Shown: positions 32,301-43,165, counted from the stretch's first letter. The stretch is 64,000 bases of DNA from Artemia franciscana (GCF_032884065.1 NC_088871.1:14182374-14246373), one strand, 5' to 3'. The notes: generated by a model not told the origin, from the letters alone. Made by a program: numbers and translations.

Positions 32301-35199
32301 AGAAAGGAGTTGATCAGGACTGGGGCAATGCAGAGTGCAGGCTAAAGTGGGACACCAAACCACAGTCATGTCACACCAGCAGCGAAATGTTCTACAGGAG
32401 GCTCGCAACCACCTTATCTCGTTGTACATGCGATTTACGGTAATTTAAGGTAAACATGTATAATGAACTGACTTTAAAACATCAAAGAAACGTTTGCTAC
32501 CAATTTATCTAATTTGATTTAAGACTAACAAAAGTCTGCGTTACTTCTCTTTTTAAAAGACAGCTGCTAGAATTGATTTCTAACTAGATGAAGTGTAGTA
32601 ACAGCCCGCGTATCCTCTGATTCAAAACACAAAGACTGGCATACATGCCTATAGCTTATAGGTTTGCAAGGCAGTGTTTTTTGTTTTTTTTTGTTTCTTT
32701 TAATCAGTAGAGATACGGGCTGTTAATACTTCATATGGTTAGAAATAAATTTAAACATGCATAATAAATTGATTTCAAACCGTTTAAAAACAGTTGATTA
32801 CCAATTTATTCAATCTGATTGAGGACCAACAAAACCTGTGTTGCATCTCTATGCCAAGGGCGGTTGCTCAATCTTGTTTGTGGTGTCCTTTTATATGTAT
32901 ATATGCCAGTACTGGGCTATTCAACTCCGAGGAGGAGGGCTGTTACAACTTCACAGCTTCATATGGTTAAAAAGTAATTCAAACATGTATGATATATTGG
33001 CTTCCACATGTCAAAGAGCAGTTTATACTGCTTTAGCTCATATTCAAATTTTAAGAAAAATACAAGATACTATTACAATGCATTAAGGTTTCTTCCCGCT
33101 TAGTAGGTTCTCATGGGGTTGGAGGTGATTGAGATTTTGCCTCCCTGCAATCCTGCAAGGGGGCATGTGCAACCTCAAAAAATCATTTTATTCTCTTTCT
33201 TCCTCAAATTCCTCAGAGGGGACATGTGCAACCTAAAAAATCCTTTTAGTCTTTTTCTCCCTCAAACTTGTCAAGATTTTTAGTAGGGCTTTTCAGATCT
33301 GGACATTTATAGCTTTATACTGAATATCCTGCATAAATGAAGTATTTGTAAATTATTCTGCGCTTTTAAATGTTTTTAATCTATTCATAATTTAGATTAA
33401 TGATTAAGTTTTGTGATCAACACTTCCCCATGGTTTGATTGAGTGGAAATTCAGCATGGGTATTGATTCTCAATACCAATAGAGCAGTCAAATAAAATAA
33501 TACTTGCTTAACAAACAACTATCAGGAGGTAAGAAAGGCAAATGAGCATTAAATGTCATAAAACACAAAAATCAAAACCTTAGAAATTAGCACAAACAAG
33601 TCAAAGGGAATTTGCAATTAATGCAATTAAATACAAAAGTTCAAATCCAAGAGATAGAAAACATAAGTCACAAAAGGTCAAAAAATATAAAGACCAAACC
33701 ATTTTTACATCATTAGTACTTGATGGTTTTATAAGGAGGTGAAACAAGAGGATAGAGGAATGGAGGATGAAGGCATATAAAGGCTTAGACCTTCTTGGTA
33801 ACTACAAAAGGAGTAGAGTTGTAAGGTATGGTATATCTGAGACAGACATAAATCAAACAGGGTAGGGAAGAAGTCAAAGTGGGGTAGGGTAACTGATGGA
33901 TTTGTTCTTTATATATATCCCTGTAGTCTTGAAAATATTGCCTTTATGTAAAAGTGATGCACTAAAAAAGGAGACAATTGGAAAAAAAAATCATTAGGAA
34001 AAGAACCAGAGAGCATCAATTAGAGGAGTGATTCTACCAAATACTTAACCGTTTTCCCTTCATTTTGAAAAATATCATTGGGATTATTTTTATCAAAGAA
34101 GAAGTGGTTTTAAAATAATGAAAAAAGATTGATATAATTACCCCCTCCTCCTCCCAAAAAAGAAAGGAAGAAAACAAGGAAATGAATTGATGCCACTGAT
34201 AAGGATGGGTGTTATTTCATTGGGGATACATGAAATTGTTTTGACAGACAGGGTAAAATTCGGGGGTATTTTGGTACTTATCAGAGGAAAAACTATTATC
34301 AAAGTGTTTATAAATTTTAATTGAGACTCCATTTCTTACATAGGTTTTTAAGTATTTCAACATTGGCTTGTGTTACCCAGTTACACCTACCAATACGGCT
34401 ATTGGTTCTCTATAAGAGGAAGAAATAGCCTTGAATAATTAAAGGTCTTGGAGGGGTTCTGAACAGTTGGGAAAAAAAGTTAAAGACCACAGTACTAGAA
34501 TTTGCAGGCCCTACTAGAAGTTATGATCTATCTTCCTTGGCCCTTTAACAAGAAAGTGCAATGGGGGATTGGGGCAGCCATCCTTTGGTTTTGCTTTATT
34601 TTATATTTACCTTATACCTATTTACAGCTGGGTCACCCCTGGCCAAGTTTACAGATCACACTAACACCTCACCCTACACCAGAGTTGTCAACACTAAAAT
34701 GAAAACACAAGGTAGTTATGACATATTTTCAATTATTCGAGGGTCTTTATAAAACTGTATCCTTCAGTCTGTGGATGTAACAACTCTATCATTATGGTTA
34801 TCAGGGATTGCCAATGAACTGTAATGTCATTGATGGCTACACTTTCTACATTTTCACTCTTAAATGATTTCTATTTCACTAGATGGTAGAAAATTTTTTT
34901 TAAATACTATTTTAAATATTTGATGTACGAATTCCACATAAGTATCACCCAAACTCCAAAATCTCACATTCAAATTTTCCTTTTCAAATTTATCCTCCCT
35001 ATCCCTTCCTGGAATTAAATTCCTGCACACGTCCTAATTAAATATATTATTTATAGGACCTAGATGGTATTACTTTCTACTAAAGGTATATTTTTTGTAA
35101 ATTTTGCATAAGACTAGCTTAATGGAATAAAGACTCACCTTACATACCTAAGAAGTGCTTCATGCAGAAAACATCTTCAATAATTGCTCTGAACTTCAT
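20240..35199 (-). CDS. HUS1: HUS1 checkpoint clamp subunit, five exons, last exon not found
   Basis: HUS1 joins RAD9 and RAD1 in the 9-1-1 ring that is loaded at damaged DNA and activates ATR/Chk1 signalling in the nucleus. Five coding exons (35148-35199, 29751-30088, 28031-28138, 23343-23517, 20240-20356) give 790 coding bases, about 263 residues. Vertebrate HUS1 has 280, so only some 20 C-terminal residues (the DVSLQYF end) are missing. All four introns have GT and AG borders, and the phases match exactly (1, 0, 0, 1). No stop or frameshift lies in any exon, so the gene looks alive. Introns of about 5.1, 1.6, 4.5 and 3.0 kb hold several dead retroelements. The last exon should lie left of 20240; I could not find it down to the CBP 3' flank. 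Identity was judged by eye against remembered HUS1 sequence. Confidence 0.92.
20640..21480 (-). pseudogene. RTE-like LINE fragment in HUS1 intron 4
   Basis: On the - strand it reads CGLRKGKGCFYRMFTLRLII, then VFGLIDYEQVFDSVDRRDL (RT motif A region). The SSWF/VLSPFIW motif B area and the FDDLSILD-type region follow in several broken frames. The same family occurs at 25360-26990 (+) and 51680-52625 (-). It lies in the same direction as HUS1 transcription. Many stops; dead. Confidence 0.82.
21535..22045 (+). repeat. Diverged tandem repeat in HUS1 intron 4
   Basis: The phrase 'ggcaacaccttttaa-c-cgata' occurs at about 21545 and 21892, each followed by 'gg(a)aa(a)act...gtgtgaag-cca-c-tc...atcgattggtc(c)aa'. 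A third, partial unit lies between them (about 21737-21830). The full period is near 348 bp, with many differences between units, so it is old. Confidence 0.7.
22080..22210 (+). pseudogene. RTE-like LINE endonuclease scrap
   Basis: Matches the region around the GDFNAQVGRNRDRWYP motif of the same LINE family found at about 25940-26010 (here FNAQFGKN-RD-WYPSLG-FGVG in broken frames). About 130 bp only. Confidence 0.65.
23343..23517 (-). CDS. HUS1: HUS1 exon 4
   Basis: 175 bp after an ATTTTTAG acceptor. It reads ATVVLPSIRTVKNIIDRLKN, then VEVIVNRNGDVEFKCESS and VTVTSRLTGLSVKKW, the second PCNA-like half of HUS1. The best donor is TGGA|GTGAGT at 23342, which makes the phase-1 end needed by exon 5. 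An alternative GTAAAG donor lies 11 bp upstream but would break the phase. Confidence 0.9.
24465..25269. repeat. Inverted repeat with 250-bp arms in HUS1 intron 3
   Basis: 24465-24710 is the near-perfect reverse complement of 25020-25269, with a 309-bp spacer. Differences are mostly in the length of a C/G tract (about 10 versus 15) and a few substitutions near the outer ends, so the event is young. There are no terminal motifs or target duplication, and the spacer holds further duplications. Confidence 0.93.
24777..25358 (+). repeat. Direct 87-bp repeat around the inverted repeat
   Basis: 24777-24863 and 25272-25358 are almost identical (GTAATAGACTTGAGAGCGCT...GACCAAG). The second copy continues into the LINE at 25360, so it is the ancestral one. 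The first sits in the spacer of the inverted repeat. The spacer also repeats AGCCCTTTGTTGAACCTATA at about 24868-24893 and 24939-24963. Confidence 0.92.
25360..26990 (+). pseudogene. RTE-like LINE with the RT core deleted
   Basis: 5'-UTR-like sequence, then endonuclease motifs in broken frames (INITAWNITTLKNN at about 25548; GDFNAQVGRN-like at about 25940; SKDPISRV region at about 26260). A jump near 26560 leads to the C-terminal tail (RISNSKLYEKYDSIQLS at 26637, a WLGHVLRMKD-like stretch at about 26720). All catalytic RT motifs are missing. It ends in a TAG-rich 3' tail (26965-26988). It lies antisense to HUS1. Confidence 0.8.
26987..27205 (+). repeat. Two-unit tandem repeat after the LINE tail
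   Basis: 26987-27096 and 27097-27205 share the order 'gtcataaaaa-gg-catattttgcta-ctttg-cgat-caaggt-gcagc-at--cgct' and are about 75 percent alike. This could be a 3' extension of the LINE or an independent small repeat. Confidence 0.6.
27436..27979 (+). repeat. Fresh 272-bp tandem duplication near HUS1 exon 3
   Basis: Units 27436-27707 and 27708-27979 differ at only a handful of bases (for example CATGATATG versus CATAATATG, CCATGAAA versus CCAAGAAA). Each contains the repeated phrase GATGAAAGTAAAG. It ends about 50 bp from the exon 3 donor. It is probably polymorphic in the population. Confidence 0.95.
28031..28138 (-). CDS. HUS1: HUS1 exon 3
   Basis: 108 bp, 36 codons, after a TTTTTTTCAG acceptor. 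It reads SRHVVHDIPVTVIPRRLW, nearly the same as the conserved RIVTHDIPIKVIPRKLW block of HUS1. It ends at GAT|GTACAG. Both ends are phase 0. A recent 272-bp tandem duplication begins only about 50 bp downstream in intron 3. Confidence 0.92.
28139..29750 (-). other. HUS1 intron 2
   Basis: AT-rich, with no exon or clear transposon seen. A phrase near 'ttaaggatggcca-gaaagtg-tat-att-gc' occurs at about 29256 and 29525, suggesting a diverged direct repeat. Confidence 0.5.
29751..30088 (-). CDS. HUS1: HUS1 exon 2
   Basis: 338 bp after a TTCTTAG acceptor. It covers LGKLGQSCTIKISDNSLTIL, then a WCFIPSANFFAEFLMEG segment and KLTKKYFPCLTFEVEL, which align with the vertebrate WCELEQENFFNEFQMEG and KLTNKHFPCLTVSVELL. 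A Gly-rich loop (DQGTGRLGTTGIGSG) is longer than in vertebrates. The donor is CTG|GTAAGA at 29750. Phase 2 in, phase 0 out. Confidence 0.93.
30590..32450 (+). pseudogene. CR1-like LINE reverse transcriptase in HUS1 intron 1
   Basis: Antisense to HUS1. In order: linker (FWHHVSAVNPSRPDNPDLM), TAGPDNLQLTLLKDTAEK, the SNYQPIRFTSIACKVLES fingers motif, motif A region (VHQAKAFDKVHHRLL), motif B region (KIMGPILFSMCIDDY), an intact YADDCKLLGQ catalytic box at about 31603, and the tail (LKLPPLVYQRKREDPIATRK, VKRGSFFSVRTVSHWDSL). The 3' end is near TTTACGGTAATTTAAGGTAA. The endonuclease is missing, and there are at least five stops or frame changes. Dead. Confidence 0.85.
32450..33060 (+). repeat. Diverged tandem repeat, about three units
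   Basis: The phrase 'aacatg-ata-t--attg--tt--a' starts units at about 32453, 32753 and 32980. Units 1 and 2 also share 'taccaattta-t-aat-tgatt-a-gac-aacaaaa' and 'cttcatatggtta'. It lies directly downstream of the CR1-like LINE and may be related to its 3' region. Confidence 0.65.
33061..35147 (-). other. 5' part of HUS1 intron 1
   Basis: No exon seen. A short direct repeat (ACATGTGCAACCT, about 66-bp period) lies at 33160-33260, and a pyrimidine-rich run (CCCCCTCCTCCTCCC) at about 34141. Confidence 0.5.
35148..35199 (-). CDS. HUS1: HUS1 exon 1 (start codon)
   Basis: Encodes MKFRAIIEDVFCMKHFL plus one base of the next codon, matching the conserved HUS1 start (M-R/K-F-R-A...). The donor is G|GTATGT at 35147. 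The phase-1 end fits the two bases GC that open exon 2, restoring a glycine. This 52-bp exon is too short for usual ORF calling and was found by looking for the expected N-terminus. Confidence 0.88.
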
Positions 35200-37359
35200 A
35201 TTTAACTGAAAAAGGCGTTGTTTCACTTTTTAATTATTTAAATCTAAAATGTAAAATCTAATATCAATAAATGAAAGTCAGTTACTAAAAATATAAATAC
35301 TTCCCCAAAGACAGTCAAAAAGTGGCAAAGATTAAACTAATATAAAAGTTTTCCCATACAACCTTACATAATTTAATGGCAAGATTTGCTACATTTTTAA
35401 AGTGTAGTAGCTAGAAAATCAGTTTCTGACATTTCAATTTCCTCCTTATTCTAAATTGAGCTTTATCCTATGGTCATCCAGTGTTTTGGTCTATTGAACA
35501 TTAAGTAGTATTTTGCTAGCCAAGAACTGACTTTCTTGGAAACAATTTATACATACAGATGAAAATATTAACAAAATCCTGATTGAACCTTTTAATGTGA
35601 AACCATTTGCAATTCAAGTTTTTCTAAAGCATCTACAAAAAAAAGTTTTTGGGTATTTCTTTTTCCAAACTTCTAAAGAAGATCTTTCAAAAAAATTCAC
35701 CACAAGAAAATTGTACTGAAAAAGTACAATTGCATATTTGAATTCAGGGCAGAAAGAAACACAATCAATTTTGAGCATTATTCAACCTATCTTCTAGTCA
35801 CACTTGCAAGGGAAAAAAAGATCCAGAGCACTGAACATTTAGCCAAAAATCAGTTTTAAAAATATTATCTAAAAGCCAGATAGAGCAGAGCTAAATCAGG
35901 CACTGATTTCTTAGTACATGCTTGAAATTGAATATAGTGTTATAACAACTTCAATCAAACATATCATTATTAATGAATGCTAAGATGTATTCCATATTTT
36001 AATACCTTTTCAATGATCTTTCCTATGCTCACAGAATATCCCCCCCTCCCTCATTTTTCAAAGGGCCTCTCAAGCTTTACATATGATGAGGACGTGGGGT
36101 AGGGGACATTCAGGAACGTTTTATTAATCAAATTTTCAAAGCTCCTTCCAGATTAACTGCAACCTAGTTACCTTCCCCGAGGCCTAGATATAGCCCTGGG
36201 CTATATCCAAAAGTTTACTGATTTTGTTTATTGGTACTATCTGAGAAGATAATTGTTGTTTAAAAATTAGATTCCTTTAAATTACTGACTTAAAAATCAG
36301 ATTTTGTGTTGCTTTCAGCCTAGTGACGGTGGAGGAGCAAGTAGAGGAATCTAGGGTGCAATTAAATCAAAAGTAACTCGGAAAATATTTTGAAAAGAAA
36401 TTACCTGTAAGTGAACAAGTAAAATAATGTTGTAGTTTTTAGTTCAAACAGGAAATGGTAGTTTGAATTGAGGGAATTCTTGTTGTCTTGAAAAAAGTTT
36501 TGTGGGGTGATTAAAGTTCTCAGAAATGAATTTAGAACCTATATGCCCCGCAAATGTGTTTTAAAGCTCTCATGTCTACTCCTTTCCTATTTCTAAAGTT
36601 CAAAAAATTGTACAAAATATACTCTAGGGCTTTACTCTATAAAAAAAACTATATTTTCCTTAAGGAGGATTGGCACGGAGAAATACCCAGCTATCTCCTC
36701 CATGTTCTACATTCTTTGTTTGTAATTGAAACTCCTGAATGGTTAAAAATTTAGTTTCAACAGTCAGTATATACATACGTGTATAATGACACTCAATTTA
36801 ATAAAAGACCAGTGTTTCAACTTGACCTAATTGACACTGCAAGTTAACATTTCAATATGCTACGCAAATAGGAGTTTTTGGTCAAAATAGGTTAAGGTCA
36901 AGGATTTTAAAAGACAGGAAAGACATACTACTACAAAAGAGCTTGACCTAGTTAGTGTGCGAAAGCAATTTTTAAAACACAGTAAAGAAGCATACTAAAA
37001 GAAGGCTTGGTTACCATGCAAAAGGAAAATTAAAGTTTGTACCCCCCTCTGGATGTTGAACATTAAATTTGACCCCCCACCCATCCTAAATTTTCTTGAA
37101 TTAACACCAATTGATAAGTCTGAGTTTTCTTTCACTACTCAGGTTGTTCTTGTATAGCTTTAGTTTGTTTTGTTTTTTCATGTTTCTCTCACCTTTTAAC
37201 AAATTGGTTCAAGCTAAGTTTCCTCCCAGTGATAAGGCCTTTTGGTTGTGAAGTCAAAAAAATTGGTCTTTGATTGCTCATACAATATCTTTTTAACTGT
37301 CCTATTAAGAAATATTGTCCTTTTTTAATATTCTCATTTTGTTATAATCTTTGTGTGTG
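35200..37359. other. Region upstream of HUS1
   Basis: Should contain the HUS1 promoter and 5' UTR on the - strand. No clear TATA box or CpG-rich stretch can be singled out in the AT-rich sequence. No other gene seen. Confidence 0.4.
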
Positions 37360-39490
37360 AGATAAGGTACTGTATCACAATAAGGTACTTCAGTCTAAAA
37401 CACATTGTAAAAGTCCCTAATGCGAAAGGCAATTCTACTCTTGATTTAATATGCACCAATATGTCAAATTTCTACAGACCTATCACCATTCTGCCCCCTC
37501 TCGGGGTGGTTACCACTTTAGCCTACTCCTACCTCAATTCGCAAGAGTTAAACATTCCTTTACTATTACTGAAACCGTCTTTAGACCTCTAATTGACTCA
37601 GGACTACAATTTTGGATCTTGGACAACAGTACAGTTAACAAACCCAAACAATGGTACAGGAATATTAAAGAGATTTGCGGAAAAAAGTCCTGTTGAAGTT
37701 AATTTTCATCTCCCTGAGCCCTCTTATAAGATAGCCAACGATTGAACCTGCATCTTGCGTCCATAGTATAAAGTCCCCCCCCCCCTTTCACTGGCTCATG
37801 TCAAACTATTCCTTCCTCCGCCTTTTCCCCCAAATTTTTCCCTCTCATGTTATAAATAAAATTCGAAAGCTAATAAAATCAAGTACTTGCCCATTAGCCA
37901 TCCCAATTGACTTGATTAAAGCCTTTTCAGACACAATTGCTGGACCTTTATCTGTTATTTTTAACCAAATTACAAAATTTGGTAAATTCCCAAATTGCTG
38001 GAAACTAGGTTTTATAACACCCATCCCAAAGAAATCTTCCAATCTGACTAACACCAACATGCGTCCTATCACACTCACTCTAGTTTTTTTTAAGCTTTAC
38101 AAAGGGTTACTTTGTGACTTGCTTAAAATCATACTACTCATTGACATCCGACAGTTTGATAATTTAAGGAAAGCCTCCACCACCCATTACCTTGTAAACT
38201 TGGTTCACACCATCCTAAGTGAACTAGAGAAACCAAATGTTTGGCTAAACCTGATTTTAGTCAATTTTCAAAAACCGTTTGACTTAGTTGACCACAATAT
38301 CCTAATTTGTCTACTACAGGATAACTTTGAAATTGATCAACTATTAGTAAATATTGTTATATCGTTCCTTTCAAATAGATCACAAGTTGTGAAATACAAA
38401 AACACTTACTCTAACTCCCTCCCTAGGTACTGTGGAATACCTAAAGGAACTTTATTGGGGACCACTCTTATTTCTTGTCATGATTAACAAAATTGGCAAG
38501 GACTTCCCCCAAAATTGATTAATGTGGATGACTTGTTGATCCTTGATCATTGAGGAATATTAAAAGTGACCCCGTCGAAATCCTAACACAATGTTCAGAC
38601 AAATCTAAGAATATGACAGTAAATTCCACTAAATCAAATATAATGACAATCAACTTCTTGACATCTACTCTAGCCAAAATGCTAGTGAAACATATTAAAA
38701 TCCTTGGTGTCACATTTTCTAATGATCTTAGTGGGACACACATGTTTCCAGCAATGTTAAGCAAGCAAATGTTTCGCTATCCATGTTTAAGCTGCCAAAG
38801 AAATTTAACTGTCCTAAGATACATTCCCTCCGTGTTTACTTGTCCTTTATCAGGTTGTAATTGGATTATGCATGTCTGGTCTGGCATTTGCAACTTTCAA
38901 GTGAACTTAGTGGTAAAATTGAATTGGTCCAAAAGCATTCACTCAGGATCATTTACAAAGAGGGCAAAATTCCATACTCCTTCCTTCTTAAAGCCGCGCG
39001 CATTATCACCATAAAATAAAGGGGGAAAAAATTTGCTTGCTTTTCACTAAATCAGTCATTTCCAATCCCCATACTGAGGACTTACTCCCTGAATTTCACA
39101 ATCCCATTAGACCCCAACTCCCTTGGACAGCCTTTTTAGCAATCCCAACTTACTCTCCAATCCATTCTGTTACTGACAGGATTCGTAAAAGTTTTATCCA
39201 CTTTATTCTGGAGCACCTTAATAATAATTTGTGATTATGCCCTTGCCAAAATCCCCTTTTCTTCTATTATCATTTATATTTTTGATTTATTGTAATGTTT
39301 TTGTAATTCAATTGTCAAGTTTACTGATTAGCCCTTTATCTTTGATGAATTTGTCTTTTTATTTTTTTTTTAATTTTCAATGTTTGACTTAATGTACTGA
39401 TTTGAATTTTTTTCTTAACTTTTACTGAGATATAAAGCAAATTCCACTCTATAGAGCTTGTCATAGCCTTTTGAAAATAAATATTATCTT
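37360..39490 (+). pseudogene. CR1/Jockey-like LINE, endonuclease end to 3' tail
   Basis: Begins at the last endonuclease motif (GNSTLDLICTNMSNFY at about 37425). It continues with the linker (KQWYRNIKEICGKKS), then RT: RPITLTLVFFKLYKG, motif A region (LVNFQKPFDLVDHNIL), motif B (GIPKGTLLG at about 38430), catalytic box NVDDLLILDH in another frame (about 38520) and the tail (VKHIKILGVTFSNDL). It ends in AATAAATATTATCTTATC. There are about six frame breaks. The longest open part is 37798-38487. Confidence 0.85.
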
Positions 39491-39839
39491 ATCTCTACTG
39501 TCCTTCAAGACTTTTGTTGATTATTTGAAATATCCTTTTATAAAATATATTTTTCTTATCTTTCCTGAAATCATAAAAAAATAACTGGTCTGAAATTCTC
39601 ACTTTGATTGTTTCAAAGCTAAATTTCAAGACAATTCAAGAAAAAAAAAATCAAGAAATAACCATTTTGAATGAAATCAAATTTCAAATTTTCACACACT
39701 ACTCAGAAAAAATTTAAAACAGATTCAAAAGCACAGTCAAAGCAAAAAAGAGTACATAATCTGTACATATATAGAGGAGATCATTGCTCCAGAATCACAC
39801 AAACAACAGCTATAATTTTGTCTCAGATCCTGGGTTACC

Positions 39840-40420
39840 TTGTTTTATTGAATTGAATTGAATTTATTATAACCCATTATAATAGACATGAAAAACAGAG
39901 TATAATGTGAATAAAAGAAAAGAGGAAAAAGAAAATGACCTAAAAACTAAACAAAAAACTTTGCAACACTTCACCTTACTTAAAAACACTTAAAGCATAC
40001 AAAAGTAAAACATTCATTGAATCAAAATCGTGCTCCATGGGTGCCAACCAATCCTACTATAATAAGCTTCTATACTTTTTCTAATAGAAGCATTCGGGTC
40101 TATGATGCCATATCTTTTAATGATCCAAGAGTTGCTTGACCATGGTGGAAGGGCAAGCAGGTATTTGGCATACCAGAAATAGATTCGCCAAAGCTCCTTT
40201 GTCTTGGTTATCGTAAACGTATGCAAGAAGGTGCAAGGTACAGGAAATTGGAGAGTGCAGAAGCATTGTAAAGTTTGGCTAGCATTTTGCGGTTGAGTTG
40301 AAGTTTGTAATGAGAGCTGGGCACCATGGCTTTAACAACAAGGCATAAAATGTGCCATGAAATATGAAATAGGAATAATAAATGAATATATTTGGGAAAG
40401 AAGTTTACATTAAGTCTTTG
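39840..40420 (-). pseudogene. LINE 3' end fragment with ATTCA tail
   Basis: On the - strand the last 70 codons of a CR1-like ORF2 can be read (KELWRIYFWYAKYLLALPPW, IRKSIEAYYSRIGWHPWSTI), followed by a 3' UTR. It ends at 39846-39866 in a pentamer run (ATTCAATTCAATTC on the - strand), the usual short-repeat tail of this LINE type. Severely 5'-truncated. Confidence 0.75.
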
Positions 40421-40459
40421 TGAACTTTATAAGAAATGAATTAAAAAAACAAGTTTTTG

Positions 40460-42097
40460 TAACTGCAAGTAAGGAGCAACATTAAAACTTAAAATGAACA
40501 GAAATTGTTCTGTATATGAAAAAGGTTGTACCCTCCTCAACACCTTGCTCTTTACGCTAAAGTTTGGGTCTTTGTCACAGCTCTACTTTTTAAAACAATA
40601 ACAAACTTTAGCATAAAGAGTGAGGCGTTGAGGAGGGGACAACCTCTTTCATATATGGAACAATTTCTGTTTGTTTTAAGTTTTAATGTTGCTCCTTACA
40701 TACAGTTACAAAAACTTGTTGTTTTATTTAATTTCTGAATGTTTTGAACTAATGCATGTTTTGATTTTGGCTTGATACACATTAATAATTAAAACGAAAT
40801 TTGCACACTAGTTTTTTTTTTTTTTTTTACTAAATAGCTTTCTCATAGTTTTGATTGGATGACAAAGGATGATTGGACAACAAAGGATGATTGGATGACA
40901 AACAAAGGGGTGGAGGAGGAGGTCTAGTTGCCTTCCAATTTCTGGTTACTTAAAAATGCAACAAGGATTTTTATTTTTTTACAAACGTTTTGTTAGTTAA
41001 AAATATACATAACTTATGAATTAATTTATGTAATGAACTTCTGTATTTGTGTATTTTATTACATATATGAGGGGGTTTGCCCCTTTGTCAATACCTGAAT
41101 CACAAAGGCCATAGAATAAATACTTGAAATAACTAAAAATGCTTTAGCATAAAGAGCAAGGTATTGTGGAGGAGACAAACTCCCTTATATACATAATATT
41201 TTCTGTTTGTTATAAGTTTAAATGCTGTGTATTACTTCCAGTTGAAAAAAGATTATTTATTTTCTCATTGTTTTTTTTAAATAATGCTAGAAAATCCTGT
41301 ATGGAAATTATCTTCCCTCATGATAAATTCCTTCATGGAAATATCCTCCCACATAACCCCCTCCACCCAATAAACCTGGACCCAACGCGAAAAATACCCC
41401 TGAAAGCATCTGTACACTTCATAATAGTGATTACTGTAAGTAAACAATGGTCAAAGTTTGTACCTTGCAGCACCTCCCCCGGGGACTGTGGGGGATGAAA
41501 TCATCCCCAAAGAAAAAGTTGTTAGGTTTTTGACAAAGCTGAACAGAATGGCTATCTCAAAATTTTGATTCAATGACTTTGGGGGAAAATGAGTGTGGGA
41601 GGGGTCCTATGTCCGCTCCAATTTGTTTGATCACTTAAAAAGGGCAGTAGAACTTTTAATTTCAGTTAGAATAAGCCCTCTCATAACATTCTGGGACCAC
41701 TGGGTCAATATGATCACCCCTGAAAAAAACAAACAAATAAACATGCATCCATGATCTGCCTTCTGGCAAAAAAACACAAAATTCCACATTTTTGTAGATA
41801 GGAGCTTGAAACTTCTACAGTAGGGTTCTCTGATATGCTGAATCTGATGGTGTGATTTTTGTTAAGATTCTAAAACTTTAAAGGGGTGTTTCCTGCTGTT
41901 TTCTAAAATAAGGCAAATTTTCTCAGGCTTGTAACTTTTGATGGGTAATACTAAACTTGATGAAACTTATATATTTGAAATGAGCATTAAAATGCAATTC
42001 TTTTGATGTAGCTATTGGTATCAAAATTCTGTTTTTTAGAGTTTTGGTTACTATTGAGCTGGTTTGTTCCTTACTTACAGTTTGTTACCACAAACTG
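40460..42097 (+). repeat. Nested-hairpin 1.65-kb repeat, copy B
   Basis: Same order as copy A: a long hairpin (arm 40460-40570 against about 40590-40700), a weaker second hairpin (about 41060-41165), the C-rich 'tcccccgggga' segment at about 41472, and the terminal palindrome CAGTTTGTTACCACAAACTG at 42078-42097. Most CpG sites of copies A and C read TpG or CpA here (GCGAC to GCAAC, TTCGT to TTTGT), the mark of methylation-driven decay or of an older subfamily. Confidence 0.88.
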
Positions 42098-42815
42098 TTT
42101 GATGGATTTGTTTTAATTGAAAATAATGTTTTTCCCTCTTCAAATCAAATCAATATAAGTTGTGACTGCTGATTTAGGGCTCCTTCCAAAATCAGAGGGG
42201 GCTATAACCCCAGCCAGTCCCCTGGTGTAAAATTTGTGTGGGAGTGTTTGGCCAAAAACTTTCTTTCCAATGGAAATCCCAATTACCTATAATATCCTAC
42301 CCAAAAATATTAAAAAAATTTTAACTCAAAATTGCTCAAACTTTGGTGCTTAATTGTAATTTCTTGGTATTCAAGGAAAAACAGCATTAGTTAAGAGAAT
42401 TAACATGATAAGCCTTAAGAAAAACAGGTTCTTCACATAATTATATAGGAGGCACAGAACAACAATTGAAGAAAATGTCAATGCCAATACATTTGATACC
42501 AATATGCCTGATACTGCTTACACCCCTTTCTCTTGGGACTATAGAGGTTCATATTAACAAAAGCACAGTTATTGGACCTTTTGACTATGCTGAACAAAAT
42601 TTTTATCTCAAAATTTTAACTAGCCTAGATAACTTTTGGAGGAGGGCAGCTAAAATTCTAGACAAGCTAATTTTTGCATACTTGGAAAGTGGTTAAGTTA
42701 GGTAAACAAAACTTTTGGTAATGAATCCTAGGTCAAAAACAGACTACAGGAAGGTATTGCCAAGCTACTAGCCTATGTTAACCCTCTTCTGATTTCAGTA
42801 AAATTATAGCTGTTT
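42098..42815. other. Spacer with a scrap of the 1.65-kb repeat
   Basis: 42555-42625 ('ttattggaccttttgactatgctgaacaa...ctcaaaatttt') matches the middle of the nested-hairpin repeat. No gene is supported, including the 76-codon frame at 42466-42696 that overlaps it. Confidence 0.5.
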
Positions 42816-42819
42816 ATAT

Positions 42820-43165
42820 AACTGACTTACCAATAAAGTGAACATACCACTCAATGCCTTTTCTTATGCTCTTTATGAAAATAATAATTGCTTCTACTGT
42901 AAATTCAAATTTAAGCTCTTAAAAATGACAAATTTTCAAAAAATTATGACATTTCATATAGCTGTCTTACCAAAAAAGTGAACATACCACCCAATTCCTT
43001 TTTTATGTTCTTTATGAATATAATAATTGCTTCTACTGCAAATTGAAATTTAAGTTTGAATTTAAAATAGAACTGATTATTATATTTGTAAAGAGCATAA
43101 AAAAGGCATCAATTGGTATTTTCACTTTATTGGTAAGTCAGTGATATGAACTGCTATAAATTTAT
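42820..43165. repeat. Small tandem and inverted repeat cluster
   Basis: Two direct units (42823-42915 and 42958-43053, offset about 135 bp) share 'accaa-aaagtgaacataccac-caat-cctttt-t-atg' and 'aataattgcttctact'. A third copy at 43058-43160 is inverted (AAAAAAGGCATCAATTGGTA, TTCACTTTATTGGTAAGTCA). Confidence 0.75.

Noticed and set aside
42466-42696. 76-codon frame with a signal-peptide-like start
   Set aside because: Its second half is a scrap of the 1.65-kb non-coding repeat, so the frame is accidental.
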